Origin: Candidatus Saccharimonadota bacterium
GTDB lineage: Bacteria > Patescibacteriota > Saccharimonadia > Saccharimonadales > Saccharimonadaceae
Direction: 5' to 3'
Assembly: GCA_030536095.1 (NCBI GenBank)
Contig: JAUNQQ010000027.1
Span: forward strand, 1-10,672
Length of the DNA: 10,672 nt
Below the pieces are notes generated by a model that ran no database searches, had not been told where the DNA came from, and saw only the letters and a list, made by a program, of their open reading frames with translations. A program made the translations under genes and the position numbers. Positions 1 through 6,419 of this stretch are shown piece after piece. Each line of letters starts with the position of its first letter. The first letter of the stretch is position 1.

Positions 1-1013
1 GCTCGACAGTGGCAAATATAGAGCGGATTTTGACAGACGAAGGCTATCTTGGCGGACCAACGAAGATTGATGTGATTTTGGCGCGGATTGTGGCGCCGGG
101 GACGTATTTTACGCACGACCATTTAGTGGACGACGAATGTCTGCGACAGTTGGAAATTGCGAAAAAGCGAGCGCCGTTACATGTACCAGTGGTGGCAGCA
201 GAAATTGAACATTTTGTTAGATCATTCAAGGAGACGCCAGTGATTGCAATTTCAGATTCCTCGTTTCATGATGACCGGCCAGATTTAATGAAATATTATG
301 CAATAAATACAGAGATTGCAGATAAGGCGGATGTAAAGCGGTTTGGATTTCATGGATTGTCGGTCGGTTCGGTGACGCGCTATATGAAAGAGACTGGAAT
401 TCTGCCGGAAAAATTGGTCGTATGCCATCTCGGAGCGGGAGCGAGCGTAACGGCGGTTTATAATGGAAAATCGCTAGATACGACGATGGGCTATACTCCA
501 CTAGAAGGGCTAATGATGGCGACGCGTGCGGGAGATATGGATGTTGCGGGAGCGATTAGATTAAAGCATTATCTTCGATACGAAAGCGATGAATCGCTGG
601 AAAAATATCTAAATAAGGAATGCGGACTTCTTGGAGTGTCGCGAAAAAGTGATGATATGCGGGAGATTTTGGAACTGAGAGATCAGGGAGATAAGTGGGG
701 AACAATGGCGCATGCAATGTTTGTTTATAAAGTGCAGAGCTTAGTTGGGAAGATGACGGCGAGCCTTGGCGGAGTCGATGCACTGGTGTTTACGGCGACG
801 ATTGGGGAGAGAAGCGACGAAATTCGTCGGACCGTAACACAGAAAATGGCATATCTTGGGCTAGCGATTGATGATGAGAAAAATATTGGCGAAATGCCAG
901 AGCGGGCGACAAATATCGCAGCGGAAGGCTCGAAGCCAATTTGGGTAATTCGGACGGATGAGTTTGACGAGATGATTAGAAGAAGTGAGGCTGTAATAAA
1001 GGAAATTTCGTAG
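1..1013 (+). CDS. ackA: Acetate kinase, 5'-partial (window edge)
   Basis: Acetate kinase (acetate + ATP to acetyl phosphate + ADP; in fermenters it runs the other way and makes ATP), of the ASKHA fold. The frame is open to the left edge. Counting from the GTG at 9, family residues appear at R26, H58 (APLHVP), D83 (ISDSSFH), H115 (GFHG), H140 (CHLGAGAS), R173 (TRAGDMD) and E318. These match Methanosarcina thermophila R91, H123, D148, H180, H208, R241 and E384 with a nearly constant offset of 65-68. About 65 N-terminal residues, including the first phosphate-binding loop, should therefore lie outside the window, and the GTG at 9 is probably an internal codon. Variations from the usual enzyme: the HRVVHGG motif reads ARIVAPG, the Asn of CHLGNGAS is Ala, and the second His of GFHGTSH is Val. 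The downstream methyltransferase begins 20 bp after the stop. The family is certain; acetate as substrate rather than propionate or butyrate is inferred. Confidence 0.93.
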   Translation, partial: STVANIERILTDEGYLGGPTKIDVILARIVAPGTYFTHDHLVDDECLRQLEIAKKRAPLHVPVVAAEIEHFVRSFKETPVIAISDSSFHDDRPDLMKYYAINTEIADKADVKRFGFHGLSVGSVTRYMKETGILPEKLVVCHLGAGASVTAVYNGKSLDTTMGYTPLEGLMMATRAGDMDVAGAIRLKHYLRYESDESLEKYLNKECGLLGVSRKSDDMREILELRDQGDKWGTMAHAMFVYKVQSLVGKMTASLGGVDALVFTATIGERSDEIRRTVTQKMAYLGLAIDDEKNIGEMPERATNIAAEGSKPIWVIRTDEFDEMIRRSEAVIKEIS

Positions 1014-1033
1014 GACATAACGGGGGAGCATAG

Positions 1034-1624
1034 ATGGAGCAGGTTAGTAAAAAAGAGACAGAGATAATCCTTGCGGAAGCGGAAAAATGTTTAGTGGTTC
1101 CGGGCGATATTGTGGAATTGGGTTGTTATAGGGGTGACACATCGCTTTTATTGGGAAGAATGTTAGCGGATGCGGAAAAAGCTGAAAAAATCTCTGAGTG
1201 CGAGAAGCGACTATGGATTTACGATTCATTTCAGGGACTGCCAGAGAAGACAGCGGAAGATGCTTCGGTGGCAGGAGATGAGTTTCAGAAGGGCGAGCTG
1301 ATGGTTACGAAAAATTTTGTGGTGACACGGTTTAAGAAAGCGGGACTAAGGGTACCAATTACAAAAAAGGCGTTTTTTCAGGAACTTTGCGCAGCGGACT
1401 TGCCAGAGAAAATTGCTTTTGCCTTCTTAGATGGCGACTTATATGAATCGATAAAGGTTTCGTTGAGGCTGATTGAGGAAAAAATTCTCGGAACAATAAT
1501 TGTACATGACTACAATAATGAGAAATTACCAGGGGTGGCGAGAGCAGTGAATCAATGGCGACAGAAAAATCCGGAGTGGAAAAAAGAAATCAGAGAAACA
1601 ATGCTGATAATGCGCCGAGATTGA
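1034..1624 (+). CDS. TylF/MycF-like class I SAM-dependent methyltransferase
   Basis: A 196-residue protein resembling the TylF family (PF05711) of metal-dependent O-methyltransferases. The SAM-binding motif I is IVELGCYRGD at residues 26-35. A second family motif, IYDSFQGLP, lies at 62-70. FLDGDLYES at 131-139 carries the Asp pair that usually binds the divalent metal, and HDYNNEKLPGVARAV at 158-172 supplies the further metal/substrate Asp. Length is a little below the usual 200-250. The ATG at 1034 is chosen because GGGGGAG (1022-1028) sits five bases upstream. The gene follows acetate kinase by 20 bp and has no promoter of its own in view, so it is probably co-transcribed. The substrate cannot be told; TylF relatives methylate sugars of antibiotics, but many members in other bacteria are uncharacterised. 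It ends 42 bp before the next leaderless start. Confidence 0.82.
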   Translation: MEQVSKKETEIILAEAEKCLVVPGDIVELGCYRGDTSLLLGRMLADAEKAEKISECEKRLWIYDSFQGLPEKTAEDASVAGDEFQKGELMVTKNFVVTRFKKAGLRVPITKKAFFQELCAADLPEKIAFAFLDGDLYESIKVSLRLIEEKILGTIIVHDYNNEKLPGVARAVNQWRQKNPEWKKEIRETMLIMRRD

Positions 1625-1651
1625 AATATCTATGAAAGTTGAGGAAGTTTA

Positions 1652-1660
1652 TGCTATAAT
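1652..1660 (+). promoter_or_regulatory. Extended -10 promoter of the 1667 operon, leaderless
   Basis: TG-C-TATAAT: TG at 1652-1653 and a perfect -10 hexamer at 1655-1660. Exactly six bases separate the hexamer from the ATG at 1667, so transcription should start at or next to the A of the start codon. A weak -35 (ATGAAA, 1632-1637) lies 17 bp upstream. No Shine-Dalgarno sequence could fit in the transcript. Confidence 0.75.
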
Positions 1661-1666
1661 ATTAGC

Positions 1667-2359
1667 ATGAGCGGAATGGCGGATTTAGCGATTATTGTTT
1701 TAGCCGGGTTAATCCATGCGATGTTGCAGCTAGGAGTAGGGGCGATGTTGACACTTTATCACGCGATACTGGGAGGTAAGGTGAAGGCAAAGGCGCGGAC
1801 ACTGGGACGGAATTATATGCTGGGGGCGGGCCTGTTCAATATGCTTACCGTAGCGGCGTGTTGCTTCGTGGTGCTAGTGATTTTTTCAGGAGCAATGCCG
1901 GAGCCAGCGGTGATAATAATGTGTGGCGTGCTAATGATTTTGGCGGCGGGAATTTGGTTTTTATATTATCGGAAGAGCGAGGGGACGGAGCTGTGGGTAC
2001 CAAGGAGCTTTGCAAAATTTATTGGCGAAAGAGCGGAAGAAACAGATGATAATGTCGAGGCGTTTTCGCTGGGAATGACGATGGCGGCGGGGGAAATGCC
2101 GTTTGCGATTGCGCTAGTAATTATGGCGGTGAACAGTATTCTGGCTTTACCACAGTCAACACAGATTATGGCGATTATGCTCTATGTGGCGATGGCAGAA
2201 ATTCCGATGATTGTATTGCAGGTGGCAGTTCGAAATGGAAAAACAGTAGTAGAAATACAGAGGTGGCGGGTAAGAAATAAGAACTTTCTAAAGATTATGG
2301 CCGGAGTTTGTTATGTTGTTTTAGCAATCTTCGTGTTTATGTTTAAGGTAATGAAGTGA
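1667..2359 (+). CDS. Six-helix integral membrane protein, first gene of a three-gene operon
   Basis: I do not recognise the family. The 230-residue protein has about six hydrophobic helices, near residues 6-34, 51-73, 80-101, 134-158, 163-187 and 208-227, with a charged cytoplasm-like loop at 102-131 (RKSEGTELW to EETDDNVEAF). Two helices carry a matching acidic-residue-plus-proline motif, GEMP (142-145) and AEIP (177-180), which hints at an internal repeat and at ion or substrate coupling, as in small transporters; this is inference. Cysteines occur at 65, 66, 86 and 215. There is no signal peptide apart from the first helix. Translation starts on a leaderless mRNA. The stop codon overlaps the next gene by four bases (GTGA), so the two are very likely translationally coupled. 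LysE- or CadD-type exporters and DsbD/CcdA-like proteins are possible comparisons, but no diagnostic motif of any of them is visible. Confidence 0.8.
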   Translation: MSGMADLAIIVLAGLIHAMLQLGVGAMLTLYHAILGGKVKAKARTLGRNYMLGAGLFNMLTVAACCFVVLVIFSGAMPEPAVIIMCGVLMILAAGIWFLYYRKSEGTELWVPRSFAKFIGERAEETDDNVEAFSLGMTMAAGEMPFAIALVIMAVNSILALPQSTQIMAIMLYVAMAEIPMIVLQVAVRNGKTVVEIQRWRVRNKNFLKIMAGVCYVVLAIFVFMFKVMK

Positions 2360-2607
2360 GAAAAAGTATGAAAAAATACTCGAAAAATCAGATGAAAAGA
2401 GATATAATGAAAGAGGGTAGAGTTTTAGGGCTGCATAATGGCTCGACGGCGGCGATTGCGGACAGGGTGGTTGAAGAAATTGATGAGTGGGTAATGAAGC
2501 GAGGCGATATAACAGAAGCCGACCTAAATCGCGTGGCGAGTAGCAAGCTCAAGAAATATAACCCAGATTTAGCGTATATGTATAAGATGAAAGGAAAGGT
2601 AATTTAG
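2356..2607 (+). CDS. Small ATP-cone-like protein
   Basis: An 83-residue basic, soluble protein. Its second half (ADRVVEEIDEWV, then GDITEADLNRVASSKL, then NPDLAYMYK) follows the helical pattern of the C-terminal part of ATP-cone domains (PF03477), the nucleotide-sensing modules found on ribonucleotide reductases and NrdR. The usual ATP-cone beginning, with V.KRDG and a following basic strand, is not evident; only GRVLGLHNGS is found there, so ATP binding is uncertain. The GTG at 2356 overlaps the upstream TGA and has AAGG (2345-2348) seven bases before it; an ATG at 2368 is an alternative start with a weaker GTGAG before it. The stop overlaps the next start by one base. Its position between a membrane protein and a flavoprotein suggests a regulatory or adaptor role, but this rests only on context. 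Confidence 0.68.
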   Translation: MRKSMKKYSKNQMKRDIMKEGRVLGLHNGSTAAIADRVVEEIDEWVMKRGDITEADLNRVASSKLKKYNPDLAYMYKMKGKVI

Positions 2608-3971
2608 TGGCAAAAACAGATCTAGATGTAGCAATTATTGGTAGTGGCCCAGCGGGCGTCGCGGCGGCGAAGATGTTAGCGGATATGCAAAAGCGCGTGG
2701 CAGTGATCGAGGAAAATCAGTGGGGTGGAGACGCGATTAACCAGAGGGACTTACCATTTAAGGCGGCGACGAGTTTCTCGCACTTGTATGGTGATGCAAT
2801 TTATGGTGAAAGGTACGGAATTTCGTCGAAGACACTAAGGTTTAATTATCCGAGCGTACAGCATTATATTAAGCGAGTAATTAAAGAAAGTTCAAAAAAG
2901 ATTAAGGACGAGTTAGAGCGAGCGGGAGTAAAGTGCATGAGGGGACGGGCACATCTAACAAGCAATACGGAGATTTCGGTTGAGTCGGAAGGAAAGATTT
3001 CGGCGAAAAAAATCCTAATTGCAACAGGAACTGAATGGAAAGATCCGGGAATTGCGGGTGTAGCAACAACAAAATTCTATAAGCCAGACGAAGCAATTTT
3101 TATGGAGCGAGTACCAAAGACGGTGATGATTGTTGGTGGCGGAGCGACGGGGGTTGAGCTAGCGCAGTATTTTTCGGAGATGGGAAGTCGGGTGGCGATT
3201 GCGGAAATTTCAGAGCGGTTACTTCCACGGGAAGATGCAGAGGTGGGAAATGTCTTGCAACAGTTCCTCGAGAAAAGGTTTGATGTGAAGGTTCTAACAT
3301 CAACGCGAGTGATTGCGCTGGAGGAAAACGCAGTAACGAAGCGAGTTCTATTCTTGAATGGCGGGGCAGAGAAAATGGTGCAGGTTGAAGAAGTGATTCT
3401 AGCGACAGGTTCGCAGCCGGCAACAGATATTGGACTGGAAAATGCAAAGGTAAAGTTTAGTAATAAAGGAATTTCGGTCGATCGGATGCTCAGGACCAAT
3501 GTGAAAAATATTTTTGCAGCGGGGGATGTAGTTGCGGGAGATATTTCATCGGTGGAAGTGGCGGAGTTTCAGGGTGGACTAGCAGCAGGAAATATGTTTG
3601 GTGGAAAAAATTATGTGAATTATGATGGTTTTATGCGAGTAGTTGAGACAGATCCACAGGTAGCAGTGATGGGATTATCAGAGGATGACTTGACGAAGCG
3701 AGGTAAAAAGTATAAAAGTTCGCTAGTTCGGTTATCAGAGGTGCCGATTGCAGAAGCAACAGATTTCCAGATGGGGTTTGTGAAACTAATAACCGATAAG
3801 AAGGGTGGAATTCTTGGCGCACAGGCGGTTTGCCCAAATGCAGCGGAAATTTTACAAGAAGTGGCAGTGATGATGCGACATAATTTTCCAGTAATCGAAC
3901 TTGCGAGTGCGCCACATGTTGGAATAGGATGGAATGAACTAGTACGAAAGGCGGCGCGAAAGAGTTTGTAA
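2607..3971 (+). CDS. FAD/NAD(P)-dependent oxidoreductase lacking the redox-active cysteine pair
   Basis: A full-length (454-residue) flavoprotein of the dihydrolipoamide dehydrogenase / mercuric reductase / glutathione reductase family. Visible parts, in order: FAD-binding GSGPAG (12-17) with E35 for the ribose; ATG (139-141); NAD(P)-binding GGGATG (177-182) with E200 at the end of the next strand, which favours NADH over NADPH; the second FAD contact AAGDV (304-308); and the C-terminal dimerisation domain (from about 340). The active-site motif GGxCxxxGCxPSK reads GGDAINQRDLPFK (40-52): both cysteines are gone (A43, D48). Only C110 and C409 remain, neither in a redox position. The C-terminal HPT..E catalytic pair is also altered (SAPHVGIGWNE, 434-444). 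It cannot use classical disulfide relay chemistry. A direct flavin-to-acceptor reaction or a transhydrogenase role, as in SthA, is possible. GTG start with AAGGAAAGG (2591-2599) seven bases upstream; it overlaps the previous stop by one base. Confidence 0.88.
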   Translation: MAKTDLDVAIIGSGPAGVAAAKMLADMQKRVAVIEENQWGGDAINQRDLPFKAATSFSHLYGDAIYGERYGISSKTLRFNYPSVQHYIKRVIKESSKKIKDELERAGVKCMRGRAHLTSNTEISVESEGKISAKKILIATGTEWKDPGIAGVATTKFYKPDEAIFMERVPKTVMIVGGGATGVELAQYFSEMGSRVAIAEISERLLPREDAEVGNVLQQFLEKRFDVKVLTSTRVIALEENAVTKRVLFLNGGAEKMVQVEEVILATGSQPATDIGLENAKVKFSNKGISVDRMLRTNVKNIFAAGDVVAGDISSVEVAEFQGGLAAGNMFGGKNYVNYDGFMRVVETDPQVAVMGLSEDDLTKRGKKYKSSLVRLSEVPIAEATDFQMGFVKLITDKKGGILGAQAVCPNAAEILQEVAVMMRHNFPVIELASAPHVGIGWNELVRKAARKSL

Positions 3972-3996
3972 GAAGATTATTTCGCCGGCAAAGATT

Positions 3997-4024
3997 TTGG
4001 AATTGTTAACTATTATGGTATAAT
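3997..4024 (+). promoter_or_regulatory. Extended -10 promoter of the 4031 gene, leaderless
   Basis: TG-G-TATAAT at 4016-4024 with six bases to the ATG at 4031; a -35 candidate TTGGAA (3997-4002) is spaced by 16 bp. Transcription should begin on the start codon. An ATG at 4026 is out of frame and lies upstream of the predicted transcription start. Confidence 0.75.
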
Positions 4025-4030
4025 CATGGT

Positions 4031-4984
4031 ATGAGTAGTGATAATCCTTATGCTTCGACGCCGGACGAGGCGAAAACTTATGCGGAGGGTCATTCGGCAG
4101 TACCTCTGCAGGGGCCGACGGGGGAATTATTAAATGAGGGGAGGGATTTGGGGGCGGCAATGGATGCGGAAACTAGAGGAGAGACGATGAGGGCGGGTGA
4201 TAATACACAACCCTTAATGGGGACAGGCGTGTCATTAGAATCGCCAATTGTGTCGCCGACGGTGTTTGATAATCGCGATAATCCACATCCTATTCATCCA
4301 GCCCCAGTAAAGCCGGTTCCAAAGGCTGCGCTACCAAAGCCAGCGACAGCTCCAAAAACGCCAAAAGACCATTCAAAGGCACTTTCGACCTTGTCAATCT
4401 TCTTGGGAATTGTTGCAATAGTTGGAATTGCATTGGGGGTGGTAGGAATAACAATGGCAAGCTCAGCGAAAAACAAGTTGGAAATTGCAAATGAAGACAC
4501 TAAAAAGGCGAATGCGATTATTGCGCAAATTGAGAATGAAACGGGGACAAAAATAAATACAGTGGCAGATGTGCCAACCTTTAAATCATCAAAGGGGTAT
4601 TTATATTTGAATGACTGGACAATAAAGTTTAAGATTCCAGAAAAATTAGACCGAGTTAGCTATGTTTACGATTCGGATGGGAATTACCATTCAAAGATTT
4701 GTGTGACGGGAATCCAAAAGGGTGATACGTCGGCGTTTCCGGCTTTTGCTGATATTGAGCAAAACCATAATGGAGTGGGGTGTCTAACGAGGATAAGTAC
4801 TACTGAGGGGAGCTCGGATTCAGAAGGAAATTCTTTTGGGACACTTGTCCATACAGAGGGTGATTATAATTATTTCTACACACAGCCAGAGATTTTTTCG
4901 ACGGACCCGGCAGAGGCATCCTTGGAACAGAATGCAGAGAGAATCGTAAAAACAATGTTGGAAGATATTTCGAGTTATAAATAA
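4031..4984 (+). CDS. Single-pass membrane protein with disordered N-terminus and extracytoplasmic domain
   Basis: A 317-residue protein of unknown family. Residues 1-115 are polar and rich in Pro, Ala, Gly and Thr, with a basic Pro/Lys stretch (APVKPVPKAALPKPATAPK, 91-109), and are probably disordered and cytoplasmic. One strong membrane helix spans about 119-143 (LSTLSIFLGI to GVVGITMA). A short heptad-like helix follows (145-171). The remaining 145 residues form a globular, probably external domain with two cysteines (C224, C251) that could form a disulfide, and an acidic C-terminal helix. The basic segment before the helix supports an N-in, C-out orientation. The gene stands alone: leaderless promoter before it, strong terminator after it. 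Its architecture matches the convergent neighbour ending at 5195. A surface or envelope role is inferred from topology alone. Confidence 0.78.
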   Translation: MSSDNPYASTPDEAKTYAEGHSAVPLQGPTGELLNEGRDLGAAMDAETRGETMRAGDNTQPLMGTGVSLESPIVSPTVFDNRDNPHPIHPAPVKPVPKAALPKPATAPKTPKDHSKALSTLSIFLGIVAIVGIALGVVGITMASSAKNKLEIANEDTKKANAIIAQIENETGTKINTVADVPTFKSSKGYLYLNDWTIKFKIPEKLDRVSYVYDSDGNYHSKICVTGIQKGDTSAFPAFADIEQNHNGVGCLTRISTTEGSSDSEGNSFGTLVHTEGDYNYFYTQPEIFSTDPAEASLEQNAERIVKTMLEDISSYK

Positions 4985-4996
4985 TCAGATTTCGAC

Positions 4997-5025
4997 AAGC
5001 CCCCTCTAAAAAGAGGGGGCTTTCT
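4997..5025 (+). terminator. Rho-independent terminator of the 4031 gene
   Basis: An 11-bp perfect stem (AAGCCCCCTCT at 4997-5007 with AGAGGGGGCTT at 5012-5022) closes a four-A loop and runs into TTTCT. It begins 12 bases after the stop codon. The G/C core is strong and the U tail is short. Confidence 0.9.
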
Positions 5026-5145
5026 ATCGGCGTAATACTTATCATGCTTAAGCTTAAATCTGTAATTGGACTTCAAAGCTCGAGTACTAGATTATGCTCG
5101 CCAGAACTTAGATTCATCCAGATTACCTTAATAGATTTTGCCGCC

Positions 5146-5180
5146 ATCATAAAACCCTCCAGCAAAGAGGGTTTTATGAT
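5146..5180 (-). terminator. Rho-independent terminator of the minus-strand gene ending at 5195
   Basis: A 14-bp perfect inverted repeat (ATCATAAAACCCTC at 5146-5159, GAGGGTTTTATGAT at 5167-5180) with a seven-base loop. Read on the minus strand it is 14 bases past the stop, with the GAGGG core followed by TTTT. Because the arms carry A4 and T4 on either side of the GC core it may act in both directions. Confidence 0.85.
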
Positions 5181-5194
5181 AAGAGGGGAAAGCC

Positions 5195-6361
5195 TTATGC
5201 TTTTTTAACTTCCCTAAAGACAAAGCCGGAATCAGTTTCTTCGAAAATAAACTGATAGGCGGTAAACTGCGAGGCATTTTCTGGAGTAATAGTAAAGGCG
5301 GAGAACTCTTCTTCAGAAGCAAAATCGGTTTTAGGAGTAACGATGGTCTTCTGAGCTGAGTCGGCAAAATCGTTATAGATGCCGTTTGGAATGGCATCAG
5401 CGGGCTCGGTGTCGTATTCGTTTGCATCATTAATAGATGAGCCGACAATGACTGTCGCGACAGCATCACCATTTTCATCAAGCGCAAAATTTTCTTTTAG
5501 AACTAAATCGGCGCTCATAATATGTGTCTCTGGGCAGGAGCCAATGACATATTGCGTAGAGTCTTCAGTGAGAACATGCCAACCTTCACAGACTGCGCTA
5601 GCCGATTCAACCAACTCTGTTCCAAATATCTCTAGGTAACGAGCTTTTACCGATTCAACGGCGACGGCGGATTTAGCGACGCCATCCTCAGTTTCAACCG
5701 GCTCGTATTCTGAACTCAACGAATAAATCGCGATATCCAACTTTTCAGCGTCAGTCAAAGCGTTATTCGTGAGTGAAGTGAGCTTTCGGAAGCCAGACGG
5801 AGCACCAAGAGTAAGATATTCAGACGAGGCAGGAACATCAGCAGACGCACCCATAAGAAGATAGGATACTTTTTCGGAAAGCTCCGCAGTTTCGGCGGCG
5901 GATAATACGGATGGGTTCGAAGAGGGAGCAGGTGTATCACTCGGAGCGGGAAGCGTCCCAGAAGTTTCGCAAGCGAGCTGATTATTATCTCCCAAAATCA
6001 TCTTCCCAACAAACATTCCGCCAACAAAAGCCGCCACGACAATCAAAACACCCAAAATGCCAAGCAATAATTTATTAGGAGATTTTTTAGCAGGAGGATC
6101 AGCTAAAACAATATCATCTTTTTCATTTAAATCTGGAGTAAAATCTGAACTTGGAGCTGGCGGTAAAGGCGGAAGGGCAGACGATGCACCAGGCATAGGT
6201 TCAATCGGTTGAGCAGCAGGAAGACCAGTCGCACTAGAAAACGCCGGAGCCTGAGCACCCGTGCCATAACCACTAGCTCGAGTCTGACCCATACCAGGAC
6301 GAAACCTCTGACCATTTATAGGGATTTGATTATTTGACTTATTATTTACCAATGGATCCAT
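5195..6361 (-). CDS. Single-pass membrane protein with Pro/Ala-rich N-terminus and acidic extracytoplasmic domain
   Basis: A 388-residue protein of unknown family. Residues 1-95 are low in complexity (Gln/Asn first, then Pro/Ala/Gly, e.g. SSALPPLPPAPSS, 60-72) and end in a basic patch (PPAKKSPNK, 89-97). One membrane helix spans about 98-123 (LLLGILGVLIVVAAFVGG and on). A Pro/Ser/Thr linker (135-150) resembles a wall-spanning spacer. The external domain from about 152 is acidic and contains cysteines 258 and 276, possibly disulfide-bonded; C131 lies just outside the membrane. The segment NNALTDAEKLDIAIYSL (199-215) followed by a helical stretch to FGTEL looks like a structured repeat unit, but I cannot name it. 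Translation uses a Shine-Dalgarno AGAGAGG (minus strand of 6368-6374), unlike most single genes here. Topology N-in, C-out is inferred from the positive patch. Confidence 0.78.
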   Translation of the reverse strand: MDPLVNNKSNNQIPINGQRFRPGMGQTRASGYGTGAQAPAFSSATGLPAAQPIEPMPGASSALPPLPPAPSSDFTPDLNEKDDIVLADPPAKKSPNKLLLGILGVLIVVAAFVGGMFVGKMILGDNNQLACETSGTLPAPSDTPAPSSNPSVLSAAETAELSEKVSYLLMGASADVPASSEYLTLGAPSGFRKLTSLTNNALTDAEKLDIAIYSLSSEYEPVETEDGVAKSAVAVESVKARYLEIFGTELVESASAVCEGWHVLTEDSTQYVIGSCPETHIMSADLVLKENFALDENGDAVATVIVGSSINDANEYDTEPADAIPNGIYNDFADSAQKTIVTPKTDFASEEEFSAFTITPENASQFTAYQFIFEETDSGFVFREVKKA

Positions 6362-6375
6362 ATATAACCTCTCTT

Positions 6376-6412
6376 ATTATAGTCATTATAGCATACGTAG
6401 AGAAAAATACAA
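6376..6412 (-). promoter_or_regulatory. Promoter with tandem -10 boxes and Shine-Dalgarno leader for the 6361 gene
   Basis: On the minus strand TGCTATAAT (6393-6385) forms an extended -10, with a loose -35 TTGTAT (6412-6407) 16 bp away. A second TATAAT (6381-6376) lies three bases downstream of the first. Start from the first box gives a leader of roughly 17 nt that keeps AGAGAGG (6374-6368); start from the second would remove part of it. Confidence 0.65.
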
Positions 6413-6419
6413 GACGTTT

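Larger units (their letters stand above)
4985..5194. other. Convergent intergenic region at the strand-composition switch
   Basis: This 210-bp gap separates two convergent genes. It holds a terminator for each side and about 120 bases between them (5026-5145) with no credible ORF, tRNA or promoter. The only internal structure I see is a pair of overlapping palindromes, GCTTAAGC (5046-5053) and TTAAGCTTAA (5048-5057). The G-over-C excess of the plus strand ends around here. Confidence 0.55.

Noticed and set aside
3077..3499. Long minus-strand reading frames opposite the flavoprotein
   Set aside because: They are antisense to a well-supported gene, lack promoters and ribosome sites, and have low-complexity Ser/Pro/Leu-rich translations typical of shadows.
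5032..5059. Possible dif (XerCD) site in the convergent gap
   Set aside because: The right 11 bases (5049-5059) match the XerD arm of E. coli dif at about eight positions, but the left arm does not match and the arms are not inverted. TTATGCTCGCC (5092-5102) resembles the other arm but has no partner. Chance matches are likely.
5026..5145. tRNA or small RNA between the terminators
   Set aside because: No T-loop, anticodon stem or CCA end could be assembled, and no promoter points into it.
5968..6231. Lipobox-like QLAC (C131) in the 5195-6361 protein
   Set aside because: The cysteine is separated from the hydrophobic helix by several polar residues and the N-terminus is a long disordered region, not a signal peptide.
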